Below, one piece after another: positions 42,659 through 50,195 of a DNA stretch of 64,000 nt. The notes below the pieces were generated by a model that was not told the origin of the DNA, searched no databases, and saw nothing but the letters and a program-made list of their open reading frames with translations. The stretch's first letter is position 1. Every line of letters begins with the position of its first letter. The stretch lies in the NCBI RefSeq assembly GCF_001482195.1, contig NZ_KQ759763.1, forward strand, positions 1,213,321 through 1,277,320. Direction: 5' to 3'. Origin of the DNA: Luteimonas abyssi (GTDB lineage: Bacteria; Pseudomonadota; Gammaproteobacteria; Xanthomonadales; Xanthomonadaceae). Both the position numbers and the translations under genes were made by a program.

Positions 42659-42672
42659 TTGATCACGATCAA
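42659..42672. promoter_or_regulatory. Perfect FNR box upstream of cydA
   Basis: TTGAT-CACG-ATCAA matches the FNR/Anr consensus without mismatch. A GAGAAT -10-like element at 42696-42701 would place transcription near 42708, about 42 bases from the centre of the box. That fits class II activation of cydAB. The box is in the shared cydD-cydA intergenic region, so it may affect both. The FNR-type gene at 38100 is the obvious regulator. Confidence 0.8.
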
Positions 42673-42730
42673 TGCGCGCAGGTGCGGGCGGTCGCGAGAA
42701 TGCGCACATCGTTTCCGTGTGGACACCGCC

Positions 42731-44317
42731 GTGATTGACATGACCGTCGTCGAACTGTCGCGCCTGCAGTTCGCGCTGACCGCGATGTACCACTTCCTGT
42801 TCGTGCCGCTCACGCTCGGGCTCTCGTTGCTGATGGCGATCATGGAGAGCATCTACGTGATGACCGGACGCGACGTCTGGCGGCGGATGACGTTGTTCTG
42901 GGGCGTGCTGTTCGGCATCAACTTCGCGATGGGCGTGGCGACCGGCATCGTCATGGAGTTCCAGTTCGGCATGAACTGGGCCTACTACAGCCACTACGTC
43001 GGCGACATCTTCGGGGCGCCGCTGGCGATCGAGGGGCTGATGGCGTTCTTCCTCGAGGCCACCTTCATCGGCCTGTTCTTCTTCGGCTGGAACCGGATGA
43101 CCCGGGTCCAGCACCTGGTGGTGACCTGGCTGGTGGCGCTGGGCGCCAACTTCTCGGCGCTGTGGATCCTGGTCGCCAACGGCTGGATGCAGAACCCGGT
43201 GGGCGCGGTGTTCAACCCGGACACGATGCGCATGGAGATCGTGGATTTCGTCGCGGTGCTGATGAACCCGGTGGCGCAGGCCAAGTTCGTGCACACGGTG
43301 TCGGCCGGCTACGTGACCGGCGCGATCTTCGTGATGTCGATCAGCGCGCTGTACCTGCTGCGCGGCAAGCACCGCGAGATGGCGCGACGCTCGATCGCGG
43401 TGGCGGCCAGCTTCGGCCTGGCCGCGGCGCTGAGCGTGGTGGTGCTGGGCGACGAGAGCGGCTACGCCGCCACCGAGCACCAGAAGATGAAGCTGGCGGT
43501 GATCGAGGGCATGTGGCACACCGAGCCCGCGCCGGCCGGCTTCACCGCGTTCGGCCTGCCGGACCAGGCCGAGCAGCGCAACCGCTTCGAGGTCAAGATT
43601 CCGTGGCTGATGGGCGTCATCGCCACGCGCTCGCTCGATGGCGAGATCCCCGGCATTCTCGAGCTGGTCGAGCGCGCCGAGCACCGCATCCGCGGCGGCC
43701 AGCTCGCCTACGCCGCGCTCGAACAGATCCGCGAGCACCGCGACGACGCCCAGGCCCGCGCCGCCTTCGACCTGCACTGGGCCGACCTCGGCCACGGTCT
43801 GCTGCTCAAGCGTTACCGCGAGGACATCGCCGACGCCACCGAGGAGGAGATCTCGATGGCGGCGATGGACACCGTGCCGCGGGTGGCGCCGCTGTTCTGG
43901 ACGTTCCGGGTGATGGCCGGGCTCGGGTTCTACTTCATCGCCTTCTTCATGGCCGCCTTCTGGCTGGTGAGCACCGGGCGGATCGAGCAGCGACGCTGGT
44001 TCCTGTGGGCGGCGCTGTGGAGTCTGCCGCTGCCGTGGATCGCATCGGAATGCGGCTGGTTCGTGGCCGAATACGGCCGCCAGCCGTGGGCGATCGAGGG
44101 CGTGTTGCCGACGTTCTATGCGGTTTCAGGGCTGGCGCTGCACGACATCCTGATCTCGCTGACCGGCTTCGTCCTGATCTACACCGTGCTGCTGGTGGTG
44201 GAGGTGAAGCTGATGCTCAAGGCGATCCGCAAGGGGCCGGACGCGTTCGCGCCGCCGCCGCCGCCCGTCGACGACCCGCCGCGGGTGCTGTCGCCGCTGC
44301 CTCCTTCCCGCGCCTGA
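42731..44317 (+). CDS. cydA: Cytochrome bd ubiquinol oxidase subunit I
   Basis: CydA holds the three hemes and the quinol site of the high-affinity bd oxidase. The 528-residue product has the axial histidine in TAMYHFLFVPLTLG (about residue 21), the second in FVHTVSAGYVTGA, and the GRQPW-containing C-terminal segment. The Q-loop after GDESGYAATEHQKMKLA is long and E. coli-like, marking the L subfamily (CydAB), not a short-loop CIO. The GTG at 42731 matches the usual N-terminus; an ATG at 42740 would shorten it by three codons. It is followed by cydB and cydX. Confidence 0.95.
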   Translation: MIDMTVVELSRLQFALTAMYHFLFVPLTLGLSLLMAIMESIYVMTGRDVWRRMTLFWGVLFGINFAMGVATGIVMEFQFGMNWAYYSHYVGDIFGAPLAIEGLMAFFLEATFIGLFFFGWNRMTRVQHLVVTWLVALGANFSALWILVANGWMQNPVGAVFNPDTMRMEIVDFVAVLMNPVAQAKFVHTVSAGYVTGAIFVMSISALYLLRGKHREMARRSIAVAASFGLAAALSVVVLGDESGYAATEHQKMKLAVIEGMWHTEPAPAGFTAFGLPDQAEQRNRFEVKIPWLMGVIATRSLDGEIPGILELVERAEHRIRGGQLAYAALEQIREHRDDAQARAAFDLHWADLGHGLLLKRYREDIADATEEEISMAAMDTVPRVAPLFWTFRVMAGLGFYFIAFFMAAFWLVSTGRIEQRRWFLWAALWSLPLPWIASECGWFVAEYGRQPWAIEGVLPTFYAVSGLALHDILISLTGFVLIYTVLLVVEVKLMLKAIRKGPDAFAPPPPPVDDPPRVLSPLPPSRA

Positions 44318-44347
44318 GCGCGCCCCGATCCTCGAGGACGACACGTC

Positions 44348-45496
44348 ATGGAATTCATCCCTCTCGACTACGCCACGCTGCGGGTGGTCTGGTGGCTGCT
44401 GCTGGGCGTGCTGCTGATCGGCTTCGCGGTCATGGACGGCTTCGACCTGGGCGTGGGCGCGCTGCTGCCGTTCGTGGCCCGTACGGACATCGAGCGCCGG
44501 ATCGTGGTCAACACCATCGGCCCGGTGTGGGAAGGCAACCAGGTCTGGCTGGTCCTGGGTGGCGGCGCGATCTTCGCCGCGTTTCCGCCGCTGTACGCGG
44601 TGAGCTTCTCAGGGTTCTACCTGGCGATGTTCGTGATCCTGTTCGCGCTGATCCTGCGGCCGGTGGGCTTCAAGTTCCGCGGCAAGGTGGAGGACACGCG
44701 CTGGAAGGCGACCTGGGACTGGGCGCTGTTCGTCGGCGGCGCAGTGCCGGCACTGATCTTCGGCGTCGCGGTGGGCAACGTGCTGCTGGGCGTGCCGTTC
44801 GGCTTCACCCCCGAGTTGCGCCCGGTCTACGCCGGCGGCTTCTTCGGCCTGCTCACCCCGTTCGCGCTGCTGGCCGGCCTGGTCAGCGTGGCGCTGCTGG
44901 TCGCCCACGGCGCCGGCATGCTGGTGATCAAGACCGAAGGCGCGATCGCGGCACGCGCCGCCCGCTACGGCAGCGCGGCCGCGCTGGTCGGCGCGGTGCT
45001 GTTCGTGCTGGCGGGGGTGTGGATCGCGACCGGCATCGGCGGCTACCAGGTGACCTCCGCGGTGGACGGCGCGGCCGCATCGAATCCGCTGCTGAAGACG
45101 GTGGCGCAGGGCGACGGGCTGTGGATGCGCAACTACGCGGCGATGCCGGCGACCTGGCTGGCGCCTGCTGCCGGCACGCTGGGCGCGCTGGGCGCGGCGT
45201 TCTTCCTGTGGCGCCGGCAGGGCATGGCCGCGTTCCTGGCCTCGGCGGCGTCGCTGGCCGGGGTGATCCTCACCGTCGGGTTCGCGATCTTCCCGTTCCT
45301 GCTGCCGTCGTCGATCCAGCCCGGCGCCAGCCTGACGCTGTGGGACGCGTCCAGCAGCCACCTCACGCTGTGGATCATGCTGATCGCTACGGCGGTGTTC
45401 CTGCCGCTGATCGTGGTCTACACCGCCTGGGTGTACCGCGTCCTGCGCGGCAAGGTCACCGAGGCCACCGTCGACGACACCCCGAACGCTTACTGA
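44348..45496 (+). CDS. cydB: Cytochrome bd ubiquinol oxidase subunit II
   Basis: CydB is the membrane partner of CydA. The 382-residue product starts MEFIPLDYATLRVVWWLLLG and has about eight membrane segments. VMDGFDLGVGALLPF, NTIGPVWEGNQVWLV and FSGFYLAMFVILFALILRPVGFKFR are family signatures. It begins 30 bases after cydA. Confidence 0.97.
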   Translation: MEFIPLDYATLRVVWWLLLGVLLIGFAVMDGFDLGVGALLPFVARTDIERRIVVNTIGPVWEGNQVWLVLGGGAIFAAFPPLYAVSFSGFYLAMFVILFALILRPVGFKFRGKVEDTRWKATWDWALFVGGAVPALIFGVAVGNVLLGVPFGFTPELRPVYAGGFFGLLTPFALLAGLVSVALLVAHGAGMLVIKTEGAIAARAARYGSAAALVGAVLFVLAGVWIATGIGGYQVTSAVDGAAASNPLLKTVAQGDGLWMRNYAAMPATWLAPAAGTLGALGAAFFLWRRQGMAAFLASAASLAGVILTVGFAIFPFLLPSSIQPGASLTLWDASSSHLTLWIMLIATAVFLPLIVVYTAWVYRVLRGKVTEATVDDTPNAY

Positions 45497-45553
45497 GCCC
45501 GCTTGCCGAGCCGCGCGCTCGATCCGATCACGACCGAAAGGAGGTCGCACGCC

Positions 45554-45667
45554 ATGTGGTACTTCTCCTGGATTCTCGGTGTCGGCCTGGCCGCCACCTT
45601 CGCCATCCTCAACGGCATGTGGTTCGAGATGCGCGAGCTGGCGCGCGAGGACCACCGCGAGGACTGA
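45554..45667 (+). CDS. cydX: Cytochrome bd oxidase small subunit CydX
   Basis: This 37-residue single-helix protein starts MWYFSWILGVGLAATFAIL and has the Trp-Tyr-Phe-x-Trp-Ile-Leu-Gly pattern and the conserved Glu after the membrane segment (GMWFEM). It is the classical third gene of cydABX and is needed for a stable, active oxidase. AAAGGAGG 10-15 bases upstream is a strong ribosome binding site. It is too short to be found by size-limited gene calling. Confidence 0.95.
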   Translation: MWYFSWILGVGLAATFAILNGMWFEMRELAREDHRED

Positions 45668-45695
45668 CGATCTGCAGGACGCGTCACGCTGAGGG

Positions 45696-45711
45696 CCCCG
45701 CATGTGCGGGG
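45696..45711 (+). terminator. Terminator of cydABX
   Basis: CCCCGCATGTGCGGGG (stem of six to seven bp) begins 29 bases after the cydX stop and is followed by TCTTCTG. The tail is T-poor, so strength is moderate. Confidence 0.6.
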
Positions 45712-45905
45712 TCTTCTGCGTTGAGGAGCGACGAAGACGTTCCTGTCCGGGTCGAGGGCAGGGACTGCAGGATTGCCGGAACGATCGACTGTCGGGTGTC
45801 GAAGGGAAGACGCGAGGCCCTCCCGGCGCCACCAACTTCGCGGTCCTTCGGGAAGCCGGCGGCAGTTCGGCACGACCCTCGCGGTCCTCACGTTCCGCAG
45901 GCCGA

Positions 45906-45971
45906 AGCCCCGCCGGAACCGGTGGCCTCCTCCTTGACTTCGCCGAGGAGGCCACCGGTTCCGGCGGGGCT
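45906..45971. repeat. 27-bp perfect inverted repeat
   Basis: The arms 45906-45932 and 45945-45971 are perfect reverse complements (27 bp) around a 12-base loop. The arms are GC-rich and would form a very stable hairpin in DNA or RNA. No T-tract follows on the plus strand, so it is not a standard terminator. Confidence 0.9.
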
Positions 45972-46062
45972 CGTCAGGTCGCGCCGAAAAAAAGGTTTCT
46001 CGACGATTCGCGTGACTCAAAGGGGGCGGGGTCGCGTGGTGTGGGCTCAATCAGGACGCCGC

Positions 46063-46165
46063 GCCCAGGCGGTCGGGTATCGCTCTTCCCTCGACAGGGC
46101 ATCCTGCCCTGACTCGGGCGCGCGCCATCCATGGCGCGCTGTACGCGATACCCGGCCGCCTGGGC
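46063..46165. repeat. Compound palindromic element, copy 1
   Basis: Outer arms 46063-46083 and 46145-46165 pair over 20 of 21 positions, the remaining pair being a G-T wobble. They enclose two inner hairpins: 46095-46111 (7-bp stem) and 46120-46139 (9-bp stem with a two-base loop, core CATCCATG). The whole can fold into a three-way junction or cruciform. The minus-strand order of hairpins and linkers matches copy 2 on the plus strand. Confidence 0.8.
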
Positions 46166-46238
46166 ACGGCTCACCTCAACGTTCGCAGCGATGCTTCGAT
46201 CATCGGCAAGAACGAAGCCGCGCCAGTGACTGGCCGAC

Positions 46239-46348
46239 GCGGCGTCGCGGCCGGGGTATGCGGAGAGCAGGCCAGGGATGGCCTACGGCGGCGAGTCAGA
46301 CATGGATGTCTGACCGAGCCGAGGAGCATGCCCCGGCTGCGACGCCGC
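46239..46348. repeat. Compound palindromic element, copy 2
   Basis: Outer arms 46239-46261 and 46326-46348 pair over 23 positions with two G-T wobbles. Inner hairpins are 46269-46284 (AGGCCA/TGGCCT with a GGGA loop) and 46295-46314 (9-bp arms with a GG centre, core CATGGATG). The layout is the same as copy 1, in opposite orientation, with the shared linker CGAGTC before the second hairpin. Confidence 0.8.
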
Positions 46349-46546
46349 TCCCTCCGAAGCCCACACACCCACCTGCTTTTCTTCATGATGAAAGAACGCA
46401 TGGGCACAGATTCGCGACGGCACAGGGCGATGCAGTTCCGTCACGCGCATCAATCGCAGGAGAAAGCACGAAGCAAGGCGCTGTTCGCGGTACTGAACGA
46501 GCCACCGTCACCCGGCACCGCACGCACATCCCCGACGCGCAGACAC

Positions 46547-46570
46547 AAAAAACCCCGCGTGAGCGGGGTT
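46547..46570 (-). terminator. Terminator of tRNA-Leu
   Basis: On the minus strand AACCCCGC-TCAC-GCGGGGTT is followed by TTTTTT-like sequence, about 45 bases after the tRNA end. It is a clear Rho-independent terminator. Confidence 0.85.
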
Positions 46571-46614
46571 CCTTGTCATCGTTGAGACGTGGTAGTCGTC
46601 TCGATGTCGACCGA

Positions 46615-46701
46615 TGGTGCCCAGGAGAGGACTCGAACCTCCACGGAGTTGCCCCCGCTAGCACCTGAAGCTAGTGCGTCTACCAATTCCGCCACCTGGG
46701 C
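46615..46701 (-). tRNA. tRNA-Leu(CAG)
   Basis: The 87-base gene reads GCCCAGG at the 5' end, pairing with CCTGGGC before ACCA, with GGCGGAATTGGTAGACGC (D arm), CTAGC-TTCAGGT-GCTAG (anticodon arm, CAG), a long variable arm as in class II tRNAs, and GGTTCGAGTCC (T arm). The encoded CCA is included. It reads CUG, the major Leu codon in such a GC-rich genome. Confidence 0.97.
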
Positions 46702-46836
46702 ATCGGCGAGGCGCGTATGTTGCGTTGCAGTCCCTGCCTTGTCAACGGTTTTTTTCCGTCGCGTCATCTTGCGCGCGGTGAACCTCCGCGCCGATGCATC
46801 ACGGCGTGTCGGACAGGTGGGCTGTACCATCGCGGC

Positions 46837-49296
46837 ATGGCAAAAACTCCCAGCAAGCGCGGCGCCAAGCGCCCAGGCAACGCCCCGGCCAAGACCGGAA
46901 CTCCCCCGAAATCCAAGGCCGGTCAGACCGGTCCGGCACGCCGCAAGGCCGGTCCCGGCAAGGCCGGCGCGAAGCCGGCGCTACCGGCGTGGATGCCGAC
47001 GGCCTCGACCCCGTCGCCGCGCACCGGCGACGCCAGGCCTGCCAAGGCGCCACGGCGCGGCGCGGCGCGCTTCCACGATCCGCAGGCCGAGCGCGAAGCC
47101 GACCGCTACGCCAATCCCATCGTCAGCCGGGAGGCGATCCTGCTGCGGCTGGGCGAGGCCGACGGTCCGCAGACCGCCGACGAACTGGCCGCACACTTCG
47201 AGCTCACCGCGCCGGACCGTTTCGACGCGCTGGGCAAGCGCCTGGGCGCGATGGTCCGCGACGGACAGCTGCTGCAGAACCGGCGTGGCGGTTTCGTGCC
47301 GGTCGAGCGGCTCGACCTGATCCCCGGCACCGTGATCGCCAACCCCGATGGCTTCGGCTTCCTGCGCCCGGATACCGGGGCCGGCGACGATCTGTTCCTG
47401 CCCCCCGGCGAAATGCGCAAGGTCATGCATGGTGACCGCGCGATGGCCAGCGTGACCGGCATGGACCGGCGCGGCCGTCGCGAAGGCGCGATCGTGGAAG
47501 TGCTCGAGCGCCGACTCAACCGGCTGATCGGCCGCTTCACCATCGAATCCGGGATCAGCTTCGTCGTCCCCGACGATCGCCGTATCCAGCGCAACGTGCA
47601 GGTGCCGCAGGATGCCCGCAACAACGCCGAGCACGGTCAGTTGGTGGTCTGCGAGATCGCCCAGCCCGGTGATGCGCGACGGCCGCCGATCGGCCGGGTG
47701 CTGGCGGTACTTGGCGATGCGCTGACGCCGTCGCTGGTGGTCGAGGCCGCGATCCACGGCCACGAGCTGCCGCACGAGTTTCCGCAGGCCGTGCTCGACG
47801 AGGCGACCGCGATCCCGATGGCGGTCGATGCGCAGACCGCGAATGCACGCCGCGATCTGCGCCGGCTGCCGCTGGTGACCATCGATGGCGAGGATGCGAA
47901 GGATTTCGACGACGCGGTGTGGTGCGAGCCCAACCGCGACGGCTTCCGCCTGGTGGTGGCGATCGCCGACGTCTCGCATTACGTGACGCCCGGCGCGCCG
48001 CTCGACGACGAGGCGCAGCTGCGTGCGACCAGCGTCTACTTCCCCGGTTTCGTGGTGCCGATGCTGCCGGAAACGCTGTCCAACGGCATCTGTTCGCTGC
48101 GCCCGCAGGTGGATCGATTGTGCTTCGTGTGCGACATGCAGGTCGGACGCGACGGTACGGTGCAGACCTCCGAGTTCTACGAAGCGGTGATGCATTCGCA
48201 CGCGCGCTTGACCTATACCCAGGTCTGGCAGGCGGTCGGCGAGGACGACCCGGATGCCCAGGCGCAGGTGGGCGACGCGCTGATGCCGCAGCTGCGTCAT
48301 CTGCACCAGTTGTACAAGGTGCTGTCGAAGGCGCGCACCAAGCGTGGCGCGATCGAGTTCGAGACCTCGGAGGTGCGCTTCGTCCTCGACAACCGCGGCG
48401 AGGTGGTCCAGGCCGGCATGCTGCTGCGCAACGATGCGCACAAGCTCATCGAGGAGTGCATGATCGCGGCGAATGTCGAAGCCGCGAAGTTCCTGCTCGG
48501 CTCCGACGTGCCGGGCATGTACCGCATCCACGACAAGCCGCCGGAATCCAAGTACGCCGACCTGCTGGAGTTCCTGAAGGAGTTCAACCTGCGGATGCCG
48601 GCCTGGAGCAAGGTGCGGCCCAAGGACTTCACCCAGTTGCTGGCGAAGGTACGCGAGCGCCCCGACGCGGCCCTGCTCGAATCCGTCCTGCTGCGCAGCC
48701 AGAGCCTGGCGGTGTACTCGGCGGAGAACATCGGCCATTTCGGTCTGGCGCTGGAGGCGTACTCGCACTTCACCTCGCCGATCCGCCGCTATCCGGATCT
48801 GCTCGTGCATCGCGCGATCAAACATGCGTTGTCGAAGAAGAAGCCGGGCGCGTTCCGTTATTCGACCTCGGACATGGCCTCGCTCGCGCTGCAGTGCTCG
48901 GAGCGTGCGCGGCGCGCCGACGAGGCCGAACGCGAGGTGGACGAGCGCTACCGCGCGGCATGGATGGAGCAGCACGTCGGCGGCGAGTTCGAGGGCGTGA
49001 TCAGCGGCGTGACCAGCTTCGGGCTGTTCGTCGAGCTCGACCAGTCGAAGGTCAACGGCCTGATCCACGTGACCCAGCTGCCGCACGACTTCTACCACTT
49101 CGACCCGGTGCGCAAACTGCTGACCGGCGAGCGCACCGGGCGTGCCTTCCGGCTCGGCGACCGGCTGCACGTGCGGGTGCTCAAGGCCAGCCTGGAAGAG
49201 CGCAAGATCGACTTCGGCCTGGTCGGCGAGCCGCGTGGCCCGAAGGCGCCGCCATCGCGGGGCAAACCGGCCAAGCGCACCAAGCAGAAGTACTAG
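46837..49296 (+). CDS. rnr: Ribonuclease R
   Basis: RNase R is a processive 3'-5' exoribonuclease that degrades structured RNA and helps rRNA and tmRNA quality control. The 819-residue product has a basic Lys/Pro/Ala-rich N-terminal extension (about 75 residues), a winged-helix region, cold-shock domains, the RNB catalytic core (TIDGEDAKDFDDAVWCE, with the metal-binding Asp cluster; ARTKRGAIEF; YSHFTSPIRRYPDLLVHRAIKHAL), an S1 domain (FEGVISGVTSFGLFVELDQSKVNGLIH) and a basic tail. The start is the ATG at 46837 with a weak ribosome binding site. rlmB follows, as in many gammaproteobacteria. Confidence 0.97.
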   Translation: MAKTPSKRGAKRPGNAPAKTGTPPKSKAGQTGPARRKAGPGKAGAKPALPAWMPTASTPSPRTGDARPAKAPRRGAARFHDPQAEREADRYANPIVSREAILLRLGEADGPQTADELAAHFELTAPDRFDALGKRLGAMVRDGQLLQNRRGGFVPVERLDLIPGTVIANPDGFGFLRPDTGAGDDLFLPPGEMRKVMHGDRAMASVTGMDRRGRREGAIVEVLERRLNRLIGRFTIESGISFVVPDDRRIQRNVQVPQDARNNAEHGQLVVCEIAQPGDARRPPIGRVLAVLGDALTPSLVVEAAIHGHELPHEFPQAVLDEATAIPMAVDAQTANARRDLRRLPLVTIDGEDAKDFDDAVWCEPNRDGFRLVVAIADVSHYVTPGAPLDDEAQLRATSVYFPGFVVPMLPETLSNGICSLRPQVDRLCFVCDMQVGRDGTVQTSEFYEAVMHSHARLTYTQVWQAVGEDDPDAQAQVGDALMPQLRHLHQLYKVLSKARTKRGAIEFETSEVRFVLDNRGEVVQAGMLLRNDAHKLIEECMIAANVEAAKFLLGSDVPGMYRIHDKPPESKYADLLEFLKEFNLRMPAWSKVRPKDFTQLLAKVRERPDAALLESVLLRSQSLAVYSAENIGHFGLALEAYSHFTSPIRRYPDLLVHRAIKHALSKKKPGAFRYSTSDMASLALQCSERARRADEAEREVDERYRAAWMEQHVGGEFEGVISGVTSFGLFVELDQSKVNGLIHVTQLPHDFYHFDPVRKLLTGERTGRAFRLGDRLHVRVLKASLEERKIDFGLVGEPRGPKAPPSRGKPAKRTKQKY

Positions 49297-49401
49297 CGGT
49301 CCGCACCCGCCGGGGGCGGCGGGTCGTTCCTCCGCCCCGATTCCGAGTCGCCGGGACGGGCGCTTTACAATAGGCGTCCGATTCCCTCCGATACGCCCCG
49401 A

Positions 49402-50151
49402 ATGAGCAAGCAGAACCAGTGGATCGCCGGCATCAACGCCGTGGCGGCGGCCGTCGAGCACGACGCCGACAATGTCCGTGAGGTCCTGCTCGAAGCGGGC
49501 GCGAAGAATCCTCGGGTGGTCGCCATCGAGGGCGAAGCGCGGCGACGCGGCATCGATGTCCGGCGGGTGACCCAGCAGGCGCTCGACGGCGTCGCCGGCG
49601 GCCTGCGCCACCAGGGCGCCGCCGCGCGCTATGCCGCCGCGCGGACCTACGAGGAACAGGATCTGCCCGGCCTGCTGGAAGCCGCCGGGGGGCGCGCCCT
49701 GGTGCTGGTGCTCGACGGCGTGCAGGACCCGCACAACCTGGGCGCCTGCTTGCGCAGCGCCGCGGCGGCGGGTGCGACCGCGGTGATCATCCCCAAGGAC
49801 AAGGCGGTCCAGGTTACCGCCACCGTGCGCAAGACCTCGGCGGGCGCGGCCGATACGGTGCCGGTGATCCGGGCCACCAACCTCGCGCGGATCCTGCGCG
49901 ACCTGCAGAAGCTCGGCGTCTGGATCTACGGCCTGGCCGGCGACGCGGAGCAGTCGCTCTACGGGCTGGATCTGCGCGGCAATGTCGCTCTGGTGCTCGG
50001 AGGCGAGGCCGACGGCCTGCGTCGTCTGACCCGGGAGCACTGCGACGGTCTGGTGGGGATTCCCATGCCCGGCGGGTTCGAGAGCCTCAACGTGTCGGTG
50101 GCGACCGGCGTGGCATTGTTCGAGGCGGTGCGTCAGCGTCAGCCCGGCTGA
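49402..50151 (+). CDS. rlmB: 23S rRNA (guanosine-2'-O)-methyltransferase RlmB
   Basis: RlmB methylates G2251 in the P loop of 23S rRNA. The 249-residue SPOUT enzyme has motif 1 (LDGVQDPHNLGACLRSA), motif 2 (VLGGEADGLR) and motif 3 (IPMPGGFESLNVSVATGVALFE), the knot that binds SAM. A TACAAT -10 element at 49366-49371 suggests its own promoter as well as readthrough from rnr. Confidence 0.96.
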   Translation: MSKQNQWIAGINAVAAAVEHDADNVREVLLEAGAKNPRVVAIEGEARRRGIDVRRVTQQALDGVAGGLRHQGAAARYAAARTYEEQDLPGLLEAAGGRALVLVLDGVQDPHNLGACLRSAAAAGATAVIIPKDKAVQVTATVRKTSAGAADTVPVIRATNLARILRDLQKLGVWIYGLAGDAEQSLYGLDLRGNVALVLGGEADGLRRLTREHCDGLVGIPMPGGFESLNVSVATGVALFEAVRQRQPG

Positions 50152-50195
50152 CGTCGACGGAGCCAGGTGATGATGTCCTGCGGCCGGTCGCTGTC

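Larger units (their letters stand above)
45712..46546. other. Non-coding, palindrome-rich spacer between cydX and tRNA-Leu
   Basis: No convincing gene is seen over about 830 bases. The open frames on both strands lack recognisable domains, run through the palindromes and have repeat-like composition. The region holds a 27-bp perfect inverted repeat and two compound palindromic elements, described separately. Its repetitive character suggests a family of intergenic repeats spread by copying, but only this one locus is visible. Confidence 0.6.

Noticed and set aside
45702-46112. Open frames in the palindrome-rich spacer as genes
   Set aside because: They cross perfect inverted repeats, lack domains and occur on both strands. 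Repeat DNA is the simpler explanation.
46981-50040. Long minus-strand open frame (about 1019 codons) opposite rnr and rlmB
   Set aside because: It spans two well-defined genes on the other strand and shows no recognisable motif.
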